In this document: positions 42,752-53,542 of the stretch, piece by piece | Numbering within the stretch: position 1 is the first letter of the stretch | Layout of the letters: every line of letters starts with the position of its first letter | NCBI RefSeq assembly: GCF_019175285.1 | Contig: NC_056524.1 | Coordinates: forward strand, 11,067,656-11,131,655 | Reading direction: 5' to 3' | Source of the DNA: Sceloporus undulatus | Lineage: Eukaryota > Chordata > Lepidosauria > Squamata > Phrynosomatidae | DNA: 64,000 bases | Notes under the pieces: model-generated | What the model was told of the DNA's origin: nothing | The model's database searches: none | Seen by the model: only the letters and a program-made list of their open reading frames with translations | Made by a program: the position numbers and the translations under genes

Positions 42752-43458
42752 GTCCAGATCAAGGAAGTAATGCCACTCTATTCTCCTTTGGTCAGACCTC
42801 ACCTGAAATACTGTGTCTAGTTCTGGGCACCCAAAGTCAAACAGGATATTGACAAGGTGGAACATGTCCATAGAAGAGTGACTAAGATGATCAAAGGTCT
42901 GGCAACCAAACTTTATGAGGAATTACTTGGAGAGCTGGTGGAATTCAAAGATATAGTTGTGTTACTCTGGAAAATCAATATGCAAAGGGATCTTGTAGCA
43001 CCTTTGAGACTAACTGAGAGAAAGAAGTTGGTAGCATGAGCTTTCATAGACTTTAGCCTGCTTCCGCAGGTGAATGTTCCTCAGAGAACATAAGTGGGTA
43101 TGTTCAGCTTGGAGAAGAGAAGACTGGCAGGTGACATGATGGCTATCTTTTAATATATGAAAGTATGGCATGTACAAGGCAGAGCAAGCTTGTTTTCTGC
43201 TGCTCCAGAGACTAGAAAATGAACCAATGGATTCAAATTGCAAGAAAAGAGATTCCACCTAAACTTGAGGAAGAACTTCTTTTGACAGTAGAATGGACAC
43301 CCAAAGAGCTGTTTGATGGTGGAATGGACTGCACCGTATTGTGTTGGGCTCTCCTTCTTTGGAGATCTTTAAACAAAGGATGGCATCTTTCTGGAGTGTA
43401 GCATAGCAGGGAATTGGATTAGATTATTTTGTGGCTCCTTCCAGTTCTAAGTTTCTAT
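42752..43458 (+). mobile_element. CR1 LINE 3' part split by repeat R1
   Basis: CR1 words: AAGTAATGCCACTCTATTC, TTCTGGGCACCCAAAGTC, GGTCTGGCAACCAAACTTTA, AGCTTGGAGAAGAGAAGAC and 3' end TCCTTCCAGTTCTAAG. R1 (GGATCTTGTAGCACCTTTG and GCATGAGCTTTCATAGAC) occupies about 42,939-43,094. Confidence 0.8.
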
Positions 43459-43679
43459 GGCCTGTTACAGACAGCCAAAATAAAGCTGCTTGGAGGTATG
43501 GTGTTTCAATGATGCATGCGTCCTAAGAGTCCAGAAGTCACACCAAAGCCACGCTCCAGCACTAAGGACTGGAGTGTGGCTTTGGTGTGGCTTCTGGGCT
43601 CTTAGGACGCATGCATCATTGAAAAACCATATCTCACTGTGACTCGAAGCAGCTTTATTTTGTGTCTGTGGGACAGGCC
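43459..43679. mobile_element. Family B palindromic MITE
   Basis: 221-bp palindrome with ends GGCCTGTTACAGAC and GTCTGTGGGACAGGCC; the same GTCCTAAGAGTCCAGAAG arms as at 10.9 and 63.7 kb. It inserted in the last bases of the CR1. Flanks are TAT and TAG, so the target duplication is imperfect. Confidence 0.8.
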
Positions 43680-43757
43680 TAGAATCTTAAAGATCAGTGT
43701 TGGCTCCAAGATTCAAAAGAAGAGGTCCTTTAGCAAATCATGTCACACTTAAACCCT

Positions 43758-43935
43758 CTGCCAGGGACGTGGACAAGGGGGGGTGTCCGTGTGGTCCGAA
43801 CCCCCCCTTCCGTTACATATCATGAATGGTGTGTGCTGCTGTGCCGCCGCACCCAAGCCCCATTATAATGATGGCACTTAGTCTGGACCCCCCCCCTTCC
43901 CAAAATCGTGGCGAAGTCCCTGCCTCTGCAGAGTT
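43758..43935. mobile_element. Small palindromic MITE with G/C runs
   Basis: CCAGGGACGTGGACAAGGGG near one end and AATCGTGGCGAAGTCCCTGCC at the other are inverted; the arms include G7 and C9 runs. Family not recognised. Confidence 0.45.
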
Positions 43936-44194
43936 CATTTGGACCTATGAGGGCAGGAATGCACATAAAAACCACTCCTCCATATGTGAACTCCTCTAAA
44001 AAATAATAATGCATGTTTAGTTGATATAGTGTGAAGACAGGTTGTGAACTGGTTAGGATGCAATTTTTACACTGCTATGCTAGGAAGATTTAGGCTTGAG
44101 ACTTGGCTGATGCCCACTCATGCCCAGAGTTTGGAAGAAATTTTTAAAGTAATAATAGCATCCAGTTTTAATATTAAGATTAATATGACACCCT

Positions 44195-45056
44195 ATCATG
44201 GGGTGTCAAACTGCGTTATTTTTGCAGTGCAGATACAGCTTAACTGAAAGAAACTGGTAGCATGAGTTTTTGTAGACTTCAGCTTACTTCCTCAGATGCA
44301 TCTACAAAAGCTCATGCTACCAAATTATCTCTTTTAGGTTCAAAGCACACTGCAGAAATAATCCAGTTTGAAATTGTTTTAATTGTCCTGGCTCAGTGAT
44401 AGGGAATCCTGGGAACTGTAGCTTGTGGTGGCACCAGAGCTCTCTGACAGAGAAGGTTAAATATCTCACAAAATTGTACTTCCCAGGATTCCATAGCATT
44501 GGGCCAGGGTAGTTAAAGCTGTCTCAAACTAGATTAATTCTGCAGTGTGTTTTGGATCTTAGTTATTAGTTTCAAAGGTGCTACTACAAGATCCCTTTGC
44601 ATTTGTCATTCGGATCATGTTTTTCAATTTATTTTGATTAAAACTTGGGTTTAATCCGCTCTGCAGAAATAATGCCGTTTGACACTGCTTTAACTGCCAT
44701 GGTTCAGTGCCATGGAATTCTGGGATTTGTAGTTTTGTGAGACAGTTAACCTTCTCAGTCAGAGAGCTTTGGTAGCCCAACAAAGTACAAATCCCAGGAT
44801 TCCACAGCATTGAGCCATAGCACTTAAAGCAGCGTCAAACTGCCATAATTTTGCAATGCAGATCAGATGTTAGGTCCAAAACACACTGCATAAATAATTC
44901 CATTTGAGACCACTTTAACTGCCCTAGCTCAATGCTAGGGAATTATGGGAAATGTAGTTTTGTGAGACGTTCAGCCTTCTCTGTCAGAGAACTCTGGCAC
45001 CACAATAAACTACAAATCCCAGGATTCCCTAGAATTAAGCCAAGGTAGTTAAAATG
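44195..45056. mobile_element. Cluster of three family A MITEs and R1 pieces
   Basis: Complete copy at 44,337-44,558 (ends GGTTCAAAGCACACTGCAG and CTGCAGTGTGTTTTGGATC, flanked by TTA on both sides), a second at about 44,652-44,865, and a third from 44,873 (TTA then GGTCCAAAACACACTGC) cut off at 45,056 by a LINE tail. R1 fragments sit at 44,236-44,322 and 44,564-44,612. Confidence 0.8.
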
Positions 45057-45057
45057 G

Positions 45058-45300
45058 GAGGTGCGGCTGTGTTAAGAGGGGCTCCCATTGGAGTAGTGTG
45101 GGGCAAGGGGAGATATAGCGGTAGGAGAGTGGAGTTGTATCGTAAGGGAAGGCGGGATTTTGATTTTTAATCTGTGATCTGTATTGTATTATATCTGTAA
45201 TCTGTACTGTATCGTATTTTCATTTTTTTTTGTAAACCGCCGTGATCATAGGAACAGCGGTATATAAATAAAATTTCAATCAATCAATCAATCAAAAAAA
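45058..45300 (+). mobile_element. L2-like LINE 3' end
   Basis: GTAAACCGCCGTGATCATAGG, AACAGCGGTATATAAATAAA and a CAATCAAT tail. Same tail type as the minus-strand copy at 29.25 kb. Confidence 0.6.
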
Positions 45301-45539
45301 GTACCATAGGTATACACTTAGGAGTGGGGCTAATTTCAGCATTAAAGAGAGATTAAAGCTCACTTAAAGCATTCCACAAATAAAGCAAAAATGGCGAGTA
45401 ATTGTGCAAATGATTATCACACGCAATTGCGCGAATAACATTGGACATATATATGATATCAGAAATGCCTCGTTGCTGAAATCCCGGAAGTAAAAAGATA
45501 TGCATTAATGATTGTTTGTGACTACTTTAATGATGTGTT

Positions 45540-45848
45540 TTATGTGACGTCATGTGAAATCATTTTGCGTAATTTTTCCCAGATATTCTCAGGATAAACT
45601 CCCAGTCGCCTTAGTGTGATAAACTTCTTAAAGAAGAAATGTGGATTTGAACCACTGAATAGAAGCCTCAAATATGTTTTCAGGAGGTTCTCGCAACTCC
45701 TTTTTAGTTCTGATATTCTTCCCTGAGGGTTTAATTTGAAGAAAAATAAGAAATTAACTTCCATATCTGCAACACTCTCTTCTGTGAATTCTGTGATGCA
45801 TGTGATCAGCTTCGTGGTAATCTGATAAATCCCTTGAAATACAAATAC
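45540..45848 (-). CDS. Terminal-exon-like open frame, unrecognised
   Basis: I do not recognise this product. The minus strand has a frame whose distal part looks coding: QITTKLITCITEFTEESVAD, then NFLFFFKLNPQ, RISELKRSCENLLKTYL and YPENIWEKLRKM, then a stop at 45,540. Read on the minus strand, a pyrimidine-rich run ending TTTGTATTTCAAG precedes it (acceptor near 45,834-45,838), and an ATTAAA-type signal lies just beyond the stop (about 45,520-45,526). This would fit the last exon of a minus-strand gene entering from the right, but I find no other exon of it in the window. It could equally be an old retro-element frame or chance. The surrounding 45,860-46,170 is AT-rich without a recognisable feature. 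Confidence 0.3.
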   Translation of the reverse strand, partial: VFVFQGIYQITTKLITCITEFTEESVADMEVNFLFFFKLNPQGRISELKRSCENLLKTYLRLLFSGSNPHFFFKKFITLRRLGVYPENIWEKLRKMISHDVT

Positions 45849-46176
45849 AGTACAGTACATGCATTTTTCCCCTAAGGACAAATGACTTCTCCCCCCTCCT
45901 CTGTGGCATATCATGTGATGAAACCTCCAGGAATACTTCCAACTAGACACACTCATCTTTGTTTAAAATTAAGCCAAAACAATTTTTAACAACACTTCTG
46001 AGGCAAGCTGAAAACTCATTCTGAATGTATACACATGGGGAGATGCTCTATGCTTTTAGTGACAACATGTTCATAATCATTACCAGACTTATTACTACAG
46101 TATACTTTTATTTTCTAATTTACAGTCAGCATTTAATATATTTTTTCAGACAGTTTAACTATTCCATGTAACGTTA

Positions 46177-46374
46177 GGTCCAAAACACAATGCAGAAATA
46201 ATCCCGTTTGAGACCGCTTTAACTGCCTTGGCTTAATGCTAGGGAATCCTGGGGATTGTAGTTTATTGTGGCACCAGAGTTCTCTGAGAGAAGGCTGAAC
46301 GTCTCACTAAACTACATTTCCCAGAATTCCCTAGCAGTCTCAAACTGGATTATTTCTGCAGTGTGTTTTGGACC
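46177..46374. mobile_element. Family A palindromic MITE, second subfamily
   Basis: Ends GGTCCAAAACACAATGCAG and CTGCAGTGTGTTTTGGACC after TTA; core GGAATCCTGGGGATTGTAG and ACTACATTTCCCAGAATTCC. A SINE 3' fragment (-) follows at 46,383-46,460. Confidence 0.85.
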
Positions 46375-46496
46375 ATTACTAACTGTTGTTGCTGCATGCC
46401 TTTGAGTCACTTTTGACTTATGGCAACCCTATCATGGGGTTTTCTTGGCAAGATTTGTAGTGATCCTTGTACTGTTTTGTTCCTCTCCTATTTTCC

Positions 46497-46712
46497 ATTC
46501 GCACTGCAAAAACAGTCCAGTTTGACACCACTTTTAACCACTGTGGCTCAGTGTTATGGGATTCTGGGATTTGTGGCTTTGTGAGACATTTAGCTTTCTG
46601 TCGGAGCGCTCTGGGGCCACTGCAAACTACAGTTCCCAGAATTCCATAGTATTCTGCCATGGCAGTTAAAGCAGTGTTAAACTGAATTACTTCTGCAGTG
46701 CGGATGGAACCT
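46497..46712. mobile_element. Family A palindromic MITE, first subfamily
   Basis: CATTCGCACTGCAAAAACAG, GATTCTGGGATTTGTGGC, ACTACAGTTCCCAGAATTCC, CTTCTGCAGTGCGGATGG. From 46,740 to 46,920 there is AT-rich DNA with a short tandem duplication (TTATTTGTATAATTTG / TTATCTGTATAATTTC). Confidence 0.8.
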
Positions 46713-46997
46713 ATAGGAAGTTTATTGTGTTATTGGTATTAGATCAGATTTGTTTCATTGTTTGCGTGTACATTTGATGTTACTTGATGTTTATTTGTAT
46801 AATTTGTTACCTATTATATATGTTTTTTAAAAAATAAATTTAAATAAATAAATAAAAATATGCATTATTTGATATTTTACGTTTATCTGTATAATTTCCC
46901 ACGTATTATGTGTGTGTGTGTGTTTTACAAGCTAAATAAAAAAATAAACATTTGGAAAAAGATTATGGAGGCCAAAACAACTGGGACACTGTAGCGA

Positions 46998-47500
46998 AAA
47001 TTTACGCCGTGGATCCACTCCTCGAGGCCCTTTAGGTAGGCCTCGTTACCATGGCAACGGTCGAGCGAGGCAAACCGACCAATAGGAAAAAGGCATAGCC
47101 TTTGACCGAGTTTGAGTGAGAGAGAGAGAGTTTCGAAAAAGGGGCGGGGCTAGGGAAATAACCCTACATTTCCCCCCCTCCCTTCCACAGTTTGTGTGTT
47201 TGCAAACGTCAACCAAATAAAGAAAGGCGGGACCTGAGCGGGGCGCAGCCAATCAGCGCAAGCCTCACCGCCACGCCGACCAATCGTAACAAAGCGTGTC
47301 GTATACAGTGGATGCAAGCGGCGGCAGGGGACCAATCAGGACGCGGATTGGGGGGACGTTACCAATGGCGGCTCGCGCAGCGAACAAAAGGGTCCCTTGC
47401 TAAGCCCCTCCCTTGAAGACCAATTCATATGACGCAGCGGTTGGAGCCGGAGGGAAGGAGGAGGCACCCGCCAGCCGTGGCCGCCATTTTGTGCGTGTCT
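46998..47500 (+). promoter_or_regulatory. PCF11: PCF11 promoter, left copy: CCAAT array and YY1-like motif
   Basis: CpG-rich, with at least five CCAAT boxes in the same orientation: CCAATAGG (about 47,080), GCCAATCAGCG (47,249), CCAATCG (47,281), CCAATCAGG (47,332) and CCAATGGCGG (47,360); a weaker CCAATTC is near 47,420. Such an array is typical of NF-Y-driven, TATA-less housekeeping promoters. GGCCGCCATTTTGTGCG at about 47,479-47,495 is a YY1-type motif near the likely start. The conserved GCGAAAATTTACGCCGTGG lies at the distal end. Confidence 0.7.
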
Positions 47501-47700
47501 GTTCTGCGAGAAGCGGCGTCCGGAGAGAAGCCGACGAGACGACGGCAACAGCGGCCAGAGGATGAGCTCCGGCGGGAACTAAGCGCAGCACCGGCGGCGG
47601 AGGAGGCCATTGAACGACAGCCGGGGGCGGGAGGAGCAGAGGGAGGGCAGGGGGTGGTTCTGGTTCGGTGCCTTCTTCTCTCCCTCGGCGGAGGCCCAGG

Positions 47701-47932
47701 ATGTCGGGCGGCGGCAGCACTTCTTCCAATCAGCAGCAGCAGCAGCGGGTGCGAAGGGTCTGGCGGCGCGGCGGAGGAGGCGGCGGGGAGGACGCCTGCC
47801 GCGACTACCAGTCTTCGCTGGAGGACCTGACGTTCAACAGCAGCCCCACATCAACATGCTGACCATCCTGGCCGAGGAGAACGTGCCCTTCCCAAGGACC
47901 TCGTCTCCCTCATCGAGGCGCAAATCGCCAAG
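47701..47932 (+). CDS. PCF11: PCF11 exon 1 coding part, left copy (two 1-base losses)
   Basis: PCF11 is the Pol II CTD-binding scaffold of cleavage factor IIm; with CLP1 it drives 3'-end cleavage and transcription termination in the nucleus. The start MSGGGSTSSNQ at 47,701 precedes the conserved EDACRDYQSSLEDLTFNS, after which the frame breaks. PHINMLTILAEENVPF lies in the next frame and KDLVSLIEAQIAK returns to a third. Comparison with the right copy shows one A missing in the NSK codon region and one base missing after the VPF codons; both look like sequencing errors. This exon encodes the N-terminus and the first helices of the CTD-interacting domain. It ends at the donor AAG/GTTTTTAT. Corrected length would be 234 bases (78 codons), in phase with exon 2. 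Known PCF11 proteins have a shorter, different N-terminal tip, so the low-complexity first 30 residues are the least certain. Confidence 0.9.
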
Positions 47933-49384
47933 GTTTTTATAACTCCCCGCGCCGGATATCTATAGAGAGATAGAGATCTATACGAGCCCTCCGTCCCTCC
48001 TTCCTCCTCTTCCCCTCGATCTCTCGACTTCATCCCCCCTTTCTTTTCCTTCTTCCCATCTCTAGGGCCCCTCGTTAGTCAGAGTATTAGAAGCAAAAGC
48101 ACCCTTTCCGTGACCATCCCCCCTTCCTTCGTCTCTAGGGCCAAGGCCCCCTCCTCCCCATCAGTCCGCAGAAAGTATGGAGGGGGTGGGTTGGAGATCA
48201 TGGAGGAAAAGAGGCCAGGCATGAGGGCTGTCTAGGGACACAGTTCCCCTCGGAAGGAAGCCTAAAAAGGCAACAACGCAGAGAGAGAGGATCAGGTTGG
48301 ACGAAAAGCCCAGGAGGAAGGCTTTGTCAAAAGAGGGCGACAGAAAAAGCAAGGCAGATGGGAGATTGTGGGCGAAAGAGGAAGGGAGGCTGAGATGGAG
48401 GAAGAGGAAGACAGGCCAGGGCAAGGTTCTCCTTGTTATGTTCCCCTTTTAGTCAGAGGGAGGGAAAGAGGGAGAGAGAAGGCCCAGAAAGGGTTGGGAT
48501 GGAAATTAAAAGGAAAGGCAGATTAGGGGGAATGGGGAGGGAAAGCCAGGCCTAGGCCCTGCCCCCCTTTCAGCTGGGCCAGAGAAGACCAAAGGGAAAG
48601 AAGGCAGATCCAGGAATGGAGGAGGGAAAAGCAAACAAGTCTAGGCCCACATTCCCCTCTTTAAGACTTTAAAAGAGAGGAAGGTGGGCTGGGGATTCCT
48701 TCCTCATTTGCCCCCATTCTCTGACCTGCCTTTTTTTGGCCCCAGTCCATTGGAGGGAGGGGAGGCAGATGGGGAATGAGAGGGAAGAGAAAGCAAGGCA
48801 AGGGCCAGATTCCCCTCCATCAGCCCCCCCCCCCTTCCTCCTCTGTTTAGTCAGATGCAGGGAAAGAAGAGGGGATTGTTCTGAATGCATGTGACACAGA
48901 GAGATTAAGGAGTGTGTGGGGGGAGGACACTGTGGATTGGAAGCAAAAAAGGGTAGATCAGGGAATGAGAGCAAAAGACAGGAGAAAGGGGGAAGCAGAG
49001 AAAAGGCCTACAGAGGAGGATAAGGCAAAGGGGGGCTTGGTTAGGCCAAGGAACCTGGATCCTGAGAAAGGGGCAAATGTATAGTCTTGCAAGAATTTTG
49101 CTTGTCTGATTATACATGCTGAGCTCTCTCTCTCTCTCACACAGACAGAGGTTTATTGGGCCCTTGTTGTCCAAAGTACGCACAGCCAAATCCCCGCCTG
49201 ACCCACAAACGTATCGCCAGGATCAGGGCAGATTAATAAAAGCAGTTGTGGGATGATGGGTCCAGCAATGGGAGCATAGAAACCCCTGTGGGGTGATGAA
49301 GGAACGGATCCAGGCAGTCAGTGGGTGCCAGTGGTGTGTGGGATTGGGGTGCTGGGGAGACAGTATGGTGCCCCAGAGGGCTAG

Positions 49385-49598
49385 AGCTCGTGCGGTGGAG
49401 CAGTTTGAGTAGTGGACTAGGCCTCTGGGGAGCAGGGCCACAGAAACCCACAGGCTGACCTTGGGCAAGTCACACTCTCTCAGCTTCATAGCAATGGCAA
49501 ACCCTCTGAAGACACTTATCAAGAAAACCCCATGGCCTTAGGGCTGCCAACCTTAGGGTTGCCATAAGTCGGGAAAGACTTGAAGACACACAACAACA
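49385..49598 (+). mobile_element. tRNA-derived SINE in PCF11 intron 1, left copy
   Basis: GTGCGGTGGAGCAGTTTGAG head, CACAGAAACCCACAGGCTGA, AGCAATGGCAAACCCTCTG, tail AGACTTGAAGACACACAAC. The same insertion is present at the mirrored place, so it predates the duplication or haplotype split. Confidence 0.85.
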
Positions 49599-50317
49599 AT
49601 GTGTTGATTCCTCTTGGTGGGGCTGCTTTTCCTGCTTTGGTGAAGATGGACTTAGAGATTGGCAGCGGCTGGTGAGGGGGGTCTGATACTGTAGGAAGTG
49701 ACAAGAATGGGAGGGCGCATCGGAGGTGGCTTTTCTATGCAAAATGAGGGAACTTATGGTATGGAAAACCCCTCAGAGGTTAGATAAAAAGCCAGGAGCC
49801 AGACAGTATTCTGTGGGGAGGGCATTCTCTGGTAGGTCTGTGTTGGGGGGATAGTCTAGTTACATTGTAAAGGGAAATAGGGGAGTATGTAGCAACATTG
49901 GCAGGCAGAACTGATTCCCGCCTCTGGCCAGGAACAGGGAAGCCACCATGGCAGGCTCTTCAAGCTTGTGTAAAAGAGAGAGACAACATGGCGGCCTGGC
50001 AGTGACTGTGCAGCAGAAGCCATGCTTTGCCATGCTCTCCTGCTCTTCGCAGGTGGCATGCTTTGATCTTAGGCTCACTGGCTCTTGAAAATAGAATTAA
50101 AGGATCAAAATAAGATTTTGCAAACAAGTATGGCTTTATCGCGTCACCTGCTGTGCTAGTTTAGATAGATGAAACCTAGAAATTTTGTTGTTTATGAAGG
50201 AGGGAATGTCTATCGTTTCTCCCTATGCTGTTTTCTGGGAAAGATGTTTGTAAGGCGAGGGGATTATTATATTTCTAGAACCCTTGAGTCATAGAATAAT
50301 GACAGTGTGAAGTTGAA

Positions 50318-50525
50318 GGCTTTCATGGTCAGCATCCATAGGTTTTTGTGGGTTTTTCGGATTATGTGGCCATGTTCTAGAATAGTTTATTCCTGACGTC
50401 TCACCAGCATCTATGCTGCCATCTTCAGAGAATGAATTCTCCGAAGATGCCAGCCACAGATGCTGGTGGAACGTCAGAAATAAAGTCTTCCAGAACATGG
50501 CCACAAAATCCAAAAAACCCACAAA
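50318..50525. mobile_element. Penelope-like end palindrome with two hammerhead-like motifs, left copy
   Basis: Two inverted copies meet at a GAATGAATTCTCCG centre. Plus strand: GCCAGCCACAGATGCTGG, GGAACGTC, CAGAACATGGCC. Minus strand: CTGAAGA, GGCAGCATAGATGCTGGT, GAGACGTC, AGGAATAAAC. The CTGAnGA box, helix II hairpin, GAAAC-like box and GTC are the parts of the hammerhead ribozymes known from Penelope-like elements. Confidence 0.65.
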
Positions 50526-50554
50526 ACCTAAGCATAATGACAGATTAGAAGGGA

Positions 50555-50587
<33 letters not shown>

Positions 50588-51496
50588 TTCTCCTGAAAAG
50601 AGCAGCCTATTCTTTAAGGCAGGGAAAGAAGTGCTCCATTCTGTCTGTAGGAATCGCAGCAGCCTTTACATTCCCAACATGGCTGCCAGAGATGAATATG
50701 GTGCAAAAAGAAAGAGCAGACTCCAGATCTAGTCAAGGCATTATGTCAGAAAATCTAGGCAGTGTTTTTGGTGGCTGCATGCCGTTTAGGTTTAGCTTTG
50801 CCTTTTTGCCCAAGGACTTCTGAATCCTTTTATCATTCAAGTAGTGAAAGGCTAACATACGACTAATCTAGTAAAGCATCTCAGGTCTCTTGCCCCTTTC
50901 CCTCCATCCCTCCCCCTTCTCTGTTTCCTTCAGGTTGCTGGGTTTTTTATTTTGCAAATTTAATCTGGGGGTTTAAATGATAATAAAAATTCCTGTATTG
51001 AAAGCAGGAATAGGGGAAAGCTTCTTGTAGTGTAGATTGAGTAACTACAATATATTCTCCAGACACTTTCCACACTTAGTTTTCATATGTTTTCACTCTC
51101 TCTGTTAGTGACTGGAAGTACATAACTGATCATACATTCCAGTACTGTTGTTTGGGTTGGGTGGTTACCTAGTTATCCCCTTAAGTGTATTTAAAGACAT
51201 CTAAAATCTGTACCTCTAATTAGATTTGCTTAGTTGTCATTAGTGACCACGATGATACAAGAGATTTGAGTTCTCTGAAAACTACTTTTCAAAGTTGTGT
51301 CTGGAGATAAGTTTCTATTTAGTGTAAATCAGAGTGGTTTGATTACATTTTTAATAAATGATTTTGAAATGTGTGACTGGTATTCAAAAATGTAAATAAA
51401 ATGTATGAAATATGTATTTGTCTTTTTATTTACCGGGTGTAGTGCAGAATCTGTTTGTAAAGTGTTAAAATTATTCTGTGGCCTGGGTTTACAACA

Positions 51497-51664
51497 ATGC
51501 GAGGAAGGCTGAAAACTGGAAGTTTAACAGAGAAACCCAGGCCCCCACATTTTCAACACTCATTCGTGTCACCTTTGGAGGAGAACAAACGCCAGTCTAT
51601 TGGCAACTCTGAATATGGTTTTCCTGCAGATGAACTTGAAATTAATTCACCTCCGGTTTGCTAG
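51497..51664 (+). other. Short open frame in PCF11 intron 1
   Basis: A 55-codon frame: MRGRLKTGSLTEKPRPPHF, then SFVSPLEEN, IGNSEYGFPADELEIN, SPPVC and stop. The right arm keeps the same C-terminal frame (57,635-57,790, minus strand) despite indels elsewhere. Composition is protein-like, but I know no such segment in PCF11. It lies about 100 bases after the candidate intronic AATAAA, so it may simply be conserved non-coding DNA. Confidence 0.25.
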
Positions 51665-53542
51665 TGCTTTGTGTTGCCTTCCCCATTCCACAGCTGCCTG
51701 ATAATCTAAACTTGGGTTTGCCTGGCATTTAGATGACCTTCCATATATCCCAGTGTGTTTCCTTTCAAACCCATGGGGTAGTTTGGTAACTTAAGTGCTA
51801 CAGTCCTGAGTTCTCATTCACAGATGTGGCATTCTTCTCATTTCAAGTTGGGGCTTGCTTCTTCATTCCCAAAAGGAGATCCAGTGATAGTCTGCTTCCC
51901 TGTATCATAGCTTCACACACAGATCCATCAGTGTATTAAGGATTTTATAATCCGTGAAATAGCAGCTTTGCTATCAGAGAAAATATATTGCATGCTTTGG
52001 GATTAAGACTTTGAATAAAACAGCTACATCTTGGACTGCCTGAGATCTGTTGAGAACCTGTGCACAAATAGTCCCAAGCAGCTTTAATTCTTCCCAAATT
52101 CTGCTGTAATTAGTAAAATTGAAGCCTGACAGTGGGCACTGTTACATTGTGATTAGTCAAATTACTCTAATTCCCCACTCTTCGGTAGTTAATAACCTTA
52201 TCTACCTGCCATATATGCCATGCCTGCTCTGTCTTTGTTTTATATGAAGGCATACATCCCTTTGCTCTTCATTTTCCTTTATATGAAATTGGATAAAGTC
52301 CCCACCTGGTTGAAGACTTGATATAACTACCATCTGAACCAAAATTCAGATAGTGGCAGTCTGATGAAATGGTTTAAATGTCTTGTGCACAAAAACAACT
52401 CCAGAACACATATTGAGGGTAAAGATGGTTCAGGTTTATCCACACTTAAAAAAACAGTAACAACAAAAACAAAGATGGGTTACCAGTCCACCTTCTGCAA
52501 ATTTCTTCACAACTTGAGCAGCTCACCTCATCTGGGTATTTGAAATTGACAGTGATTTCCAGCCCTAGTAGTTGCCAGGCGTAAAACCGCATGTAAATAC
52601 TAGATTTTTAGAATTATTGGGTAGTAAATGGGAATTATGCTACTCCTGTGCCGAAGGAGGATAACTAATAAGCAACATATGATAGAACCATTTAATTACC
52701 CTTCTGAAGAGGTCTCCATGCATTCTGATGTTTTTGGGAAGCTTCCTACCCCTGAGATAATGCTGATTTTGAACAAATCCGAGAAGGCTTCCACTTTCCT
52801 TGGAAGTTGAGCCTCAGCAACACAGAGTATGCACTGCATGAACTGGAGCACATCTTTTATGTGGAGAAAACTGTCCAGCCGGCTCCTTGCGCATTGAGGA
52901 GTGTCCAGACCTGGAAGACTGTCTTCTGTGCCAGTCTTTGGCTTCAGTTACAAGTCTTTCTATTCGCCACCATAACTCCATTTTGGATGAATACTTTTTT
53001 TTTTTTTTGCTTCCAGTTGTATGGTTTTGACAGAGTCAGAGTGAGAGTTGGACAGAGTTGGTGACACTTTCATAGCATTTGTTGGATTGCAGCGAAGTAA
53101 CATTATGCCAAACGTGGCTTGCTCAACAACACTGATGGTCATCTTTCCATCCACTGAGAGTTTCCCCTTCGTTTATGGGACTTAAAATCTTTAAATTGGT
53201 TCATGCCCCTCTTAGATCACAACAAGTTGGCATGTTTGCCTGTAAATCTATTCTGTTCCTACAATATATAAAACGGGTCTGTTTGATAATCCTAACAGTA
53301 ATATTATGTCTTGGGTCTGTTTGGAATATATTTTCACAATTTAATAGATAATACCTGGTGGGTTTTGGGTTTTTTTTGGGGAGTTGAATTAGCAAGCTTC
53401 TCAAGTTCTGTGAAGTATCTTTTCTTTGAAAAAAAATTATTACAAAATAGAGGTATGGTAATTTGGAGAATGATGACTCAAACGGAAATCAACATGCTTT
53501 TGTTATAACTAAACATCTTAAGTTTTCTTCTTATTACTCCAG

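Larger units (their letters stand above)
47933..53542 (+). other. PCF11: PCF11 intron 1, left copy
   Basis: About 5.6 kb. The first part (48.0-49.2 kb) is purine-rich and repeat-poor; a SINE is at 49,385-49,598; a Penelope-like palindrome is at 50,318-50,525. The 51.0-53.5 kb part looks unique and is closely matched in the right arm. Vertebrate PCF11 is known to autoregulate through a conserved premature polyadenylation site in its first intron. AATAAA signals at 51,395-51,400 (followed by a T/GT-rich stretch) and 52,014-52,019 are candidates. Confidence 0.75.

Noticed and set aside
47429-47830. 133-codon frame across the PCF11 start
   Set aside because: Out of frame with the conserved PCF11 peptide; GC-rich 5' UTR effect.
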